Assembly: GCA_014529385.2 (NCBI GenBank)
Contig: CM043970.1
Span: 49,106,398 to 49,170,397, forward strand
From: Adiantum capillus-veneris
Lineage: Eukaryota; Streptophyta; Polypodiopsida; Polypodiales; Pteridaceae
DNA: 64,000 nt
Direction: 5' to 3'
The position numbers were made by a program, and so were the translations under genes. Of the stretch, positions 53,296 to 64,000 are shown piece by piece (within the stretch, counting starts at the first letter, position 1; each line of letters starts with the position of its first letter). The notes beneath the pieces are model-generated. The model saw nothing but the letters and a program-made list of their open reading frames with translations. It did no database searches and had not been told where the DNA came from.

Positions 53296-55447
53296 AGAGT
53301 TTATGTATCTCTGTGGATTCGTTCAATCGGTCTCAGTTTCTCCCAAGGACACGTGTTAGGGAGTGAGGGATTTTTTGTGGCTATGTACGATCAGTGTGAG
53401 GTAGGTTTCTCATGTCGTGGTTGTGCTTAGCCATGTTTAGTGTCACGAGGACATGGAAACTGTTAACCTGAGTTGTTGGTTTCTTTCCGACGATTTTTGT
53501 TTAATTTTTGAGACCCTCTTTTTGAAGTTGGAAATAGTCGGACATTGTATGGCCAATGTGAACGGTAGTTTCACCCGCAATCATGAAGTTGGTCGGCATT
53601 GGAACTTGTATAGTAAGAGGATGTCTAGGCTCAGTTCAAGATCATGTAGGTCCTCTCGTCGCACTTAGCAAGTTGGTGGATACTAGGAAGTGAACTTAAT
53701 AAAGGTACAATACCAAGGTGCGGTCATCGAGAGAAAGTACTCAACAACTGGGCCACATTGCATTTTTGGATGTGGTCCAAGTGGGGATAGATGGTCAGAT
53801 GACCAGTGGGGAGTCCAACGAAAGCATCCCCTAAAATTTAGGAAATTGCTATTTTGGACCATAAAACCTGTTCACGTCATTACCTCTGGAATGACAAGGG
53901 GAACATTTTAGAACTCTGCTACAAAGTCAACTGGGCAATCAATCGAGAGATTTTTAAGGGGGAAGTCCAAAACGAAAAATTGCTTGTAAATGTGTCAATT
54001 GGCACATTTTTGTGTACTTTACTCATGAAAAAGAAGGTAGCGCTGAATTTCTAGCTGGGAGAGTTTATTTGCAAGCTCTTGCAGGTTAAGAGCTATTGAC
54101 TGTAAGCTTTCCCTCTCATATACAGTATAGTGCAAGACGTTATGTTTTGCACACCTTACACTGCTCTCTCTCCCCTACGTGCAGTAATGTGATGCTCCAC
54201 AAGAGGGCTCTTCAATTGACTCATGTACAACTATGAGGTCTTATGCGTTTTTTATGACACAAGAGCCTCCCTGAGCAGGAACATGAATAGCTAAGCTGCT
54301 CCTAAAGCAGACATCGATGAGGGTGATAACCTCATCGTACAAGTGTGATTTTAGTGTTGGTTATGCGCTAAATTTGGACTGTTTTTCAGCCATATGAATG
54401 CCAAAACCATTGGGTACAGTACCCATTGATAGAGGACAGTTCAGGAACTATGACTGAAAACAAGGCAAAAACCAGTAAATACAGCGTGTTGAATTTACTG
54501 TTTTTGGGCAGAAATGAAGGGGTTTATGTCAGTGGAATCGAGTTCAAGCAGGGAAATTAATTTCGGGCAAGTTTTGGGGTTATTATGTTGTTGAAATTTT
54601 CCTAGAACAGGTGGCATCTAGCTGGATATAGGTAAAGAATTCCTAGGACTCTTCTTGTAATTTACCCTCTTAAAGTATAAAGAAATACAGAAAGGGGCGC
54701 CAATTTTGGGGCCTACAGGTTGTCGGCGTCTACTCGGAGCATTCTAGCTTTTGAGCCATGTGTGTGCTTTAAGTGTTAATTCCCATCGCAAGTTACCTTT
54801 CCAAAGTTCTCTGTGTGTGTCTGAAGTAAATAATTTCGAGTGAAAGCCAAAGTCTACTGCCCACGGGCCGATTTCATTTAGCCTTGGGTTTTGGCTTGTT
54901 TCCATGGCCATTAGGCTCGTATAGGTTGGGAGTGTTTTTTCCAACCTTGCCGGTATTTTCCCTTGAGCCCTATGGGTATCCGGTGCCCTTTTCACCATTC
55001 TCTCGTATTGTGCTCCTATTTCTAGGGACATGGGGCTAGAGGAGTGGGTTGGGCAGCCAACCTATGGGCATATATATGGGTCACCTCTTATAACATATTG
55101 CATAGAGCCCAGAGGGGGGGTGCCCTTAGTGGCCATCCCTTGGGGGCAGATATGGCCTTGGCTGGCAGTCACAGTAGGGCACATCCCTAGGAGTATGTTT
55201 GGCACAGAGGAACGGATTATTTTGGCTTTGTGTATGGTGAGGGATCGGTCACATTATGTTCAATCAACGTTGGGGAAATCAACATACATAGTGTAGTGGC
55301 GTTCACATACGCCAATACATAGGACTAAAAACTCTGGTGCTCAAACGCACCACCTCAAGCTTGTTGAACCATTTAAGCTATTCCATGCAACTTGATAGGT
55401 GATGCATAAATGCAAGATATAACAAATCTTAGGTTTTGACATTTCCA
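53296..55447. other. No gene recognised
   Basis: Only short frames. A TATA-like region near 54670 (CTTAAAGTATAAAG) with GGGGCGCCAATTTTGG downstream could be part of an LTR and leader, but no repeat partner is seen. Confidence 0.4.
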
Positions 55448-55592
55448 CGGATCACACAAGGATCACATCTAGATAATAGAGAGATCACATATGGATCACA
55501 CTCTATGTGTAGCTCACTCGACGATTACTTTGTAATTGTAGGAAGATCACATTGTGATCACATCACAAGATGATCACATTGTGACACAACCA
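55448..55592. repeat. Cluster of seven GATCACA words
   Basis: GATCACA followed by variable bases occurs about seven times within 145 bases, spaced irregularly, partly as the palindrome TGTGATCACA. Confidence 0.8.
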
Positions 55593-55715
55593 TGCACATC
55601 CACGATCCGACGGCGTAGATGAGTGTCGCTCGTGCCTTTTGTCAGGGACCATTGATCCCCATTAGGGAGGTCAATGTCAATTACTCCGCGGGGCGGGGGA
55701 GAGAGGAGACTTGGA

Positions 55716-55717
<2 letters not shown>

Positions 55718-55761
<44 letters not shown>
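55718..55761. repeat. GA microsatellite, left flank of element N1
   Basis: GA run that ends at the LTR of N1; the right flank of N1 resumes with GAGAGAG at 58981. Confidence 0.95.
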
Positions 55762-55765
<4 letters not shown>

Positions 55766-56419
55766 ACTAGACGGGCAATACGTGCCAACGAAAGAGAATA
55801 GACTGAACAGACTTTTAGCACTTCAAATAACAATTGAACTGAAAGAGATTCATGACAAGAGATGGGGCGTGACGGAGTTCCACCCCAGAGATGTTTGGCC
55901 CCAAACCTTGGCGCCCCTTATGGTATTTCTTTATATTTCTTGAACTTAGTACATCGTCAATTGCACCTCAATTGGAGCGTGCCAGAGAATGAGCCCTTGG
56001 CTCATATTTAAAGGCCCTTGGCCATGAAAAGCAATTACATGAAAATCTTTCAAACTCAAAAGCATGTGTTGTCCCAAAAGCTGCAAATGCGTTTTGCGGA
56101 AATCCATACAAGTTGCCACGTGGTAGCTGTCAGTGCAAATCACAAAAATCTACCATGTCAGCAAGTCAGCGCAAATTGTGGAAATCTGTACTGCTCTGCC
56201 ACATCATCAATTGGTTACGCTTTTTGTGTGTGTATGTGTGTGTTAGTCCCACTTTAATCTTTAGGTCCTTTGGGTCCCATCGGATGGGGTCCCATAAGTT
56301 GGTAAGACTTCTTCTTCTTCTGGTGCTTCTTCTAGGGTTTAGGCCCCTCGGTCAAGATATGCACGATTTGCAGGCTAGCTCTGTTCTTCAATGGCTTGAC
56401 ATGTCAGCAATTTGTGACA
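55762..56419 (-). repeat. 3' LTR of non-autonomous element N1 (658 bp)
   Basis: Matches 58312-58980 throughout. The first base is changed (AGTTACTAGACGGG against TGTCACCAGACGGG). A TATA-like ATTTAAAGG is shared by both LTRs. The minus-strand polypurine tract AAGGGGGGGA (56429-56420) directly precedes it. Confidence 0.92.
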
Positions 56420-58311
56420 TCCCCCCCTTCTTGAAAGAAAGTAATCGTCCTTGATTACAAAATATCTGCAAAACAACTCAAGTTAGCTCAAAAACATTTG
56501 ATGGTCATTCAGAGGGAGAATTAATCTCACTCAATGAGGAGTCTCATTTCAGATTGGAGCTCTTGATATCCTGGGTCGTTGGTTTCCCAAAAGTAGCTCA
56601 TCCAATAAGGAGTCTCATTCGAGATCGGAACTCTTGATGTCCTGGGTCGTTGGTTTCCCAGAAGTATCTCATCCAATAAGGAATATTCAATGGTTGGCAC
56701 ATCACAATGCAACAAGCATGCTCACATATGCATGTTACACAACATAGAAACATAAAGCAGTCGATGAACACTCCCCCTGCAAATAACCATCCAGGTTCGG
56801 GCCATGAGTTGTTCAACAACTTCCTCATCACTCCTCTCACATAACCTAAAAAGGCTTGGGCTGGGAGATATAGAGGCCTTTTACAACCACATGCTCCCCA
56901 ACTGCAGCCTCAATTGTTTGGAGGTTTTGAGAGTAACCACTGCTCAGACTTCTTAATGCTCCCCCCGTAAATAACCACAAGGGTCCAGGCTATGAGTAAA
57001 CAACTGCACTTTTCAAACATTCAATACTCACTACTCCACTTGAGAGTAAAATCACCAATCATTGAAACCAATATTAAAACCGGAGTCAAACAATTCAAAT
57101 TAGCACCAAGACAGGCTCAAAAGAGATACCATCCATTTCAAAAAAATTCCAAACAGGATTACCAAATAAGTTCTCAAACATAACTCAAACTTAAAAAGCA
57201 ATCTCGATATCAATTGAGCTCGAAAAGACGACTGGCTTTCCATCCTTAAATTTGCACCAAGATTAGGGTTAGATTTCTTCCATAAGGTTGTAGTCGACCG
57301 CAACGTGGTTGATAAGCTCTTGAACAATTGAAACAAGCATTGCTAGACATTGTTCCTGTGGCGGTGATGGTAGCCCCAAGATAAACCAATCACACTTGAC
57401 CTCCAAGGTTATTAACTCTAGAACTATTGAAAGATGTTCTAAGAAATTTCAAGTTGTGATTTGCTGCGGTTTTTGTGGCAAGCATTTCAGGATACCCCAC
57501 TCTGCCAGAAGCTACACTTCAAAAGAAGATGTATGAAGGCATATAACTTCAGGCAAAAATTTTCTTGAAAGCTTGACAAGGCCTTGAAGTGTGTGGCTTG
57601 GTAGCTATAGACTTCCACCACTACATGGCACTGTCTCTGAGAGAAACAATGGCTTGGAAATCTGCACCAAGATTAGGGTTAGATTTCTTCCATAAGGTTG
57701 TAGTCGATCGCAACATGGTTGATAAGCTCTTGAACAATTGAAACAAGCATCGCTAGACATTGTTCCTGTGGCGGTGATGGTAGCCCCAAGATAAACCAAT
57801 CACACTTGACCTCCAAGGTTATTAACTCTAGAACTATTGAAAGATGTTCTAAGAAATTTCAAGTTGTGATTTGCTGCGGTTTTTGTGGCAAGCATTTCAA
57901 GATACCCCACTCTTCCAGAAGCTACACTTCAAAAGAAGATGTATGAAGGCATATAACTTCAGGCAAAAATTTTCTTGAAAGCTTGACAAGGCCTTGAAGT
58001 GTGCGGCTTGGTAGCTATAGACTTCCACCACTGCATGGCACTATCTCTGAGAGAAACATTAATGGCTTGGAAAAAAAAATCCTTGATCCTTCTCGTGCAA
58101 GTTATTTTTATGTCTTATGCCCTGTAAGATAGAGTAATGAAGACAGGAGTGCGTCCGATGTGTGATGAAGTGAGGGTGGGAGTGGCTAATAAGTCTGAGG
58201 TCAGGGCACAAAGATGATCCCTGTAGAACTTGTAAGCGCCATCTTGCTCCGTCTGCTCTTTGGTAGGACCGATATGCTTTCAAAAAAGCACTCTTGAAGA
58301 TCTGATACCAC
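56420..58311 (-). mobile_element. Internal region of non-autonomous LTR element N1
   Basis: The element spans 55762-58980 (3.2 kb), bounded by GAGAG on both sides. Primer binding site: CAGTGGTATCAGATC on the minus strand at 58299-58313. The 1.9-kb interior holds no gag or pol frame. A 410-bp tandem duplication (57254-57663 and 57664-58073) fills much of it. A short minus-strand segment (about 58280-58080) resembles the leader next to the G4 primer binding site near 50750-50840 (GTGGGAGTGGCTAATA), so N1 and G4 may belong to related families. Confidence 0.85.
57254..58073. repeat. 410-bp tandem duplication inside N1
   Basis: GCACCAAGATTAGGGTTAGA at 57254 and 57664; the copies differ at few positions. 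Confidence 0.95.
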
Positions 58312-58776
58312 TGTCACCAGACGGGCACCACGTGCCAATAGAAGAGAACAGATTGAACAAACTTTTAGCACTTTAAATAACAAGTGAAATGAAAGAGATG
58401 CATGACACGAGACGGGGCATGGTGCAATTCCACCCCAAAGAGAACTGGCCCCAAACCTTGTCTCCCCTTTCGTTATTTCTTTATATTTCTTCTCATTACA
58501 TCGCTGGTACTCCGTCCTCCACACCTCAAGTGGAGCATGCCAAAAAATGAGCCATTGGCTCATATTTAAAGGCCCTTGGCCATGAAAAGTAGTTACATGA
58601 AAATATTTCAAACTCAAAAGGATCTGGTGTCCCAAAAGCTGCCAATGCATTTTGCAAAAATCCGTACAGGCTACCACGTGGCAGTTGTCAACGCAAATTG
58701 CGGAAATTACCACGTTAGCAGGTTAGGGAAAATCATGAAAATCCATACTGCTCTACCACATCATCAATTGGTTATG

Positions 58777-58817
<41 letters not shown>

Positions 58818-58980
58818 GGTCCCACTTTAATCTTTAGGTCCCTTGAACCCATCGGACAGGGTCCCATATGTTGGTAGGACTTCTTCTTCTTCTGCTTCTT
58901 CTTAGGGTTTAGGCCCCTCGATCAGGATTTGCAGGTTGGCTCCATTCTTCAGTGGCTTGACACGTCAGCAATTTGTGACA
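58312..58980 (-). repeat. 5' LTR of non-autonomous element N1 (669 bp)
   Basis: Ends TGTCACCAGACG and AATTTGTGACA form a good TG...CA pair. A TG microsatellite (58778-58816) is longer than in the partner LTR (about 56225-56244). Confidence 0.93.
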
Positions 58981-59056
58981 GAGAGAGAAGAAGAAGAAGA
59001 AGAGAATTTTAACGTCGTAGGAATCTATCCCAAGAGACCTCAAAGATCTATCCGAC

Positions 59057-60199
<1,143 letters not shown>

Positions 60200-60520
60200 A
60201 TGTAGTGCTCCTCTATCTCTGGCTCATGCTGGCATTCCTGACAAATAATCTCCTCTGGTGGTACTCTTTTGTATATGCATGTCTCTATCTCAAGTTCGTG
60301 TGAAGAAGTGTGGATCTGGCGAGTGGCGCATCTCAAGGCGTATGATAGGCGTGTGTCCATGTAGCTCGGTTGTACTATGAAACCATCACCTGCAGTATGA
60401 AGAAAAGGTTCCTGATAGAAAGCCATCTTATTACCTAGCGCTTGTGAGGACTCTAGCCATGTAATCCTAGAGTCTAGTTGGATGAGGTCTTGTCTAATGA
60501 CTATTAATCTCTAGATGTGT
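60200..60520 (-). pseudogene. Possible LINE-type reverse transcriptase C-terminal zinc-binding fragment
   Basis: The frame reads RQDLIQLDSRITWLESSQAL, SYALRCATRQIHTSSHELEI and YKRVPPEEIICQEC, then HEPEIEEHYISR (about 60200). The order RxxxHxLxIExxxYKxxPxxExxCxxC followed by EIEEHxI resembles the zf-RVT tail of plant LINE-like ORF2. The second Cys pair is lost. No upstream RT domain was seen. Alternatives cannot be excluded. Confidence 0.35.
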
Positions 60521-61317
60521 TAGGGTGAGGGAGGGTGCATCTAGAGAGTATTGAAATGCGGGTATTCTGTCTATGTTGAACCTATGAAGCTCAAACCATG
60601 ATGTGTCTCCCTCCATGGTAAGCTACCCAGAAGACTCTAGCAAGCCTAGATATATTTATATCAAAGGAGCACCCTATGTATTGTAGAGAAATGATACTGA
60701 TCTAGGTAGGGCCTCAACCATGATCGGTGGTGATTCTATCTCTACTCTAATGATCTTATGAGTTATTGAGGCCTTAGCCCTAATCATCCTAGAGATCATG
60801 GATATCAATGGTCACTTCATTCATCTCCATCCATCATATGCGTGTCCGTGATAATGTAAGTTGGGCCTACATATCTATACATCATAGAGTATGGATGATG
60901 TGATCAAAGTGTCAAAAATCCATAGCTAAGTCCTTGGCTCCTAGAGCTGCACATGTGCACATCCTCTCTAGTCCATCCACTGATGCATATCCTCTAGTTA
61001 CCTAGAGTGGGGAGGAGGTCTGATCAACTTCCCAAAACCATCATGAACCAACAAGCCCTGAAAGGGCACTAGATACCTAGAAGTGCGTGGAAATTAGGAC
61101 CATCGGGTTATGATCTTGTCTTTATTGGTCAATGGCTATCTTCATGGGTGCAACATACCTGCAAACCCATGTCTACATGACAATGCATGTAGTGGACAAA
61201 ATCCCTTTTCCTTTTGGTTTATTTCTAATTTGTGACCTCTATCGTAGCTTAGACTAACTAGAATGTCAAACATTGCATCTTAGATTGACTATGTAGTGTT
61301 ACGTGTACCGGAAATAT
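60521..61317. other. No gene recognised
   Basis: Short frames only; no repeats obvious until the satellite starts. Confidence 0.4.
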
Positions 61318-64000
61318 GTCACAGGTTTCCCTCTATTGTAATGAGAGATCATATGGCCCTAGGGCTGCCATGGTGCATATGTAGGTGCCCTTGAATAGCG
61401 TAAATTCTCTTTGAGAGCTTATACATTGACACCTAGGATGGCCCTAGGGCCTTAGATTTTTCTCTATTCTAATGAGAGATCTTATGGCCATAGGGCCATA
61501 GGGTACCGATGCATAAGGTCAAGGCCCATATGTTTCCCTATTCTAATTAAAGATCATATGGCCCTAGGGCTTCCATGGTGCATATGCAGGTGCCCTTGAA
61601 TGGTTTAAGTGCTCTTTGAGAGCTTTTAGATTGACACTAAGCCACCCTATGGTACTAGGGCCATAGTTTTCTCTCTATTCTAATGAGAGATCCTATGGAT
61701 ATAGGGCCATATGGGGCCAGTGTAAAATCTAAAGGGCTATAGGGCTACCATGGTGCCCATGTAGGTGACCTTGAATGGCCTAAATTCTCTTTGAGAGCTT
61801 TTACATTGACACATAGACCACCCTTTGGCCCTAAGATCATAGGTTTCCCTCTATTTCAATTAGAGATCCTATGGCCGTAGGGGCATAGGGTTGCCATGGT
61901 GCATATGTAATTGCCCTTGAATGGCCTTAAATTTGTTTTTGGAGAACATTTCACATTGACACTTAAGCCACCCTCTTGCCTTAGGGCCATAGGTTGCCCT
62001 CTATTTGAATGAGAGATCGTATGGCCTTAGGGCCATATGTTGCCAATGTATAAGCTCAAAGGTCATAAATTTCCCTATATTCCAATTAGAGATCATATGG
62101 CCCTAAGGAATCCATGTGCATATATAGGTACCCTTGAATGGCCTAAATGCTCTTTGAGAGCTTTTACATTGACACCTAGACCACCCTCTAGCCCTAGGAC
62201 CATAGGGTTCCATTGTAGAAGCTCAAAGGGTATAGGTTGTCCTCTATTGGAATGAGAGATCCTATGGCCCTAGGGTTTCCATGGTGTCCATGTAGGTGAC
62301 CTTGCATGGTATAAATGATCTTTGAGAGCTTTTACACTGACACCTAAGCAAACCTCTAGTGCTAGGTTCAGAGGTTGCCTTATATTCTAATGAGAGATCC
62401 TATGGCCTAAGGGCCATAGGGTGCCAATGTATAAGATCAAGGGCCATAGGATGCCCTCTATTGAATGAGATATCCAATGGAGTTAGGTGCATAGGATTGA
62501 TTCATATGTAGGTGCCCTTCAATGGTCTAAATACTCTTTGAGAGCCTTTACATTTACTCCTAGGCCACTCTCTAGCCCTAGGGATATAGGTTTTCCTCTA
62601 TTCTAATGAGAGATCCTATGGCCCTAGGACCATAGGGTTCCAATGTAATAGCTCAAGGGCCATAGGTTTCCCTCTATTCCAATTAGAGATCCTATGGCCC
62701 TAGGACCATAGGGCTACTATGGTGCCCATGTAGGTGAGCTTAAATGGACTAAATGCTCTTTGGGAGATTTTATATTGACGTCTAGGCCACCCTTTGGCCC
62801 TAGGTCCATAGGTTTCCCTCTATTTTGATCAAAGATCCTATGGACCCAGGGCCATAGGGTGCCAATGTATAAGGGCCATAGGTTTCCTTCTATTCCAATG
62901 AGAGACCCTATGGCCCTAAATACTCTTTGAGAGACTTTACATTGTCCTTCTTGGCCACCCTATGGCCCTAGGGCCATAGGTTTCCCTCTATTCTGATGAG
63001 ATATCCTATGACCTTAGGGCCATAGGGTGCCAATGTATAAGCTCAAGGGTCATAGGTTGGCCTCTACTCTAATAAGAGACCCCATGGGCCTAGGGCCATA
63101 GGGTTGCCATGGTGCATATGTAGGTACCCTTGAATGGCCTAATTGCCTTTTGAGAGCTTTACAATTGACAACTAGCCACCCTCTCTCCCTAGGACCATAT
63201 AGGTTTCTCTCTATTCTGATGTGAGATCATATGGTCTTAGGGACATAGTGTTCCAATGTATAAGCTCAAGGGCCATATGCTGGCCTTTATTCCAACGAAA
63301 GATCTTATGGTCCTAGGGTAATATGAGCATAAGGTGCACTCTATTTGGATGTGAGATCCTATGGTATTAGGGTGCCAATGTATAAGCTCAAGTGTCAGAT
63401 GTCGCCCTCTATTCCAATGAAAGATCCTATGACCCTAGGGCCGTAAGGCTGCCATGGTGCATATATAGGCTCCCTAAATAGCCTAAATGATCTTTTAAAG
63501 CTTCAACATTGACACCTAGGCCACCTTTTGACCCTATGTCCATAGGTTATCCTTTATTATAACAAAATATCATTTGGCCCTAGGACCATAGGGTTCCAAT
63601 ATAGAAGCTCAAGGGACATTGGTTTCCATCTATTCCAATTAGAGATTCTTTGGTACCCATGTATGTTCCCTTGAATTTCCTAATTTCTATTTGAGATTGG
63701 TCTTTGAGAGCTTTTACATTGACATATAGGCCACCTAGGGCCATATGTTTCCCTCTTTTCTGATGAGAGATCCTATGACCCTAGTGCCATAGGGTGCCCA
63801 TGTAGAAGCTCAAGGTACATAGGTTGCCCTCCATTCCAATTAAATATTCTATGGCCCTAAAGCCATAGGGTTGCCATAATGCATATGTAGGTGCCCTTGA
63901 ATGGCCTAAATAATCTTTGAGAGCTTTTACGTTGGCCACCCGATGGTCCTAGGGAAATAGGTTGCCCTCTATTCTGATGAGAGACCCTATGGCCCTAGGG
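61318..64000. repeat. Tandem satellite with palindromic core, continues past window edge
   Basis: Units share the order TTGACACCTAGGCCACC, the CTAGGGCCATAGG core, TTCCCTCTATTC, AATGAGAGATCCTATGG and GCCATGGTGCATATGTAGG, CCCTTGAATGGCCTAAA, CTCTTTGAGAGCTTTTACA. Successive TTGACA anchors are spaced mostly about 150-175 or 204-224 bp, with one gap of 342, so units carry one or more copies of the core sub-block. A perfect 22-base palindrome (11 bases, CCTATGGCCCT, then its reverse complement) is at 62959-62980. Copies diverge noticeably; no coding frame is conserved. Confidence 0.93.

Noticed and set aside
61318-64000. CRISPR-like array
   Set aside because: Units are long, diverged and contiguous, with no short conserved repeat plus unique spacer pattern, and the setting is eukaryotic.

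Overview
This window looks like repeat-dense nuclear DNA of a land plant. Almost all recognisable coding sequence is LTR-retrotransposon sequence of plant type (Ty1/copia and Ty3/gypsy, including a chromodomain-bearing chromovirus), with initiator-Met-type primer binding sites (TGGTATCAGAG). There is a decayed pentatricopeptide-repeat (PPR) gene of the plant organellar RNA-editing style, long GA/CA/TG microsatellites and a tandem satellite. The PPR wording (VVLGxALVDMYAKC, SPNAITYxCIFKAxG) resembles the very large PPR families of ferns. That taxonomic guess is inference and was not tested. No bacterial-type operon, rRNA or intact tRNA gene was seen.

Layout. 1-513: minus-strand piece of a histone H3-like gene with an unusually long C-terminal extension, cut just upstream of histone-fold helix 1 by a copia element. 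514-5324: that copia element (C1, minus), decayed. 5325-7805: no gene recognised, microsatellites. 7806-10809: truncated gypsy element (G1, plus) with a CA microsatellite between gag and protease and the RT active site deleted. 10951-12151: an unrecognised two-exon coiled-coil gene fragment (minus). 13069-24840: an old LTR pair (A and B) around a decayed gag-like ORF, with a chromovirus (G2, 14215-20649, 123-bp LTRs, minus) nested inside and a CACTA-ended insertion (23043-24385) in LTR B. 25314-33888: a gypsy element with a chromodomain remnant (G3, minus, about 1.65-kb LTRs) that has lost its RT palm. 33889-34400: an unrecognised exon-like fragment (plus).

34841-43434 is a direct tandem duplication with a unit of about 5.1 kb. 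The two copies have since gained different insertions, so each gives an empty-site reference for the other. 43434-50927: a scrambled gypsy element (G4, minus) whose integrase core is split by a well-preserved copia element (C2, plus, 44057-49243, 227-bp LTRs differing at three positions). 51690-53295: PPR pseudogene. 55762-58980: a non-autonomous LTR element (N1) inserted in a GA microsatellite with a GAGAG target duplication. 60200-60520: a possible LINE C-terminal fragment. 61318-64000 (edge): a tandem satellite built around a palindromic core.

Taken together, the region is mainly a record of nested insertion, duplication and decay. No element here looks able to make all of its own proteins. 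The possible host genes are the H3-like locus, the coiled-coil gene, the exon at 33964 and the PPR locus. Each is partial or broken within the window.
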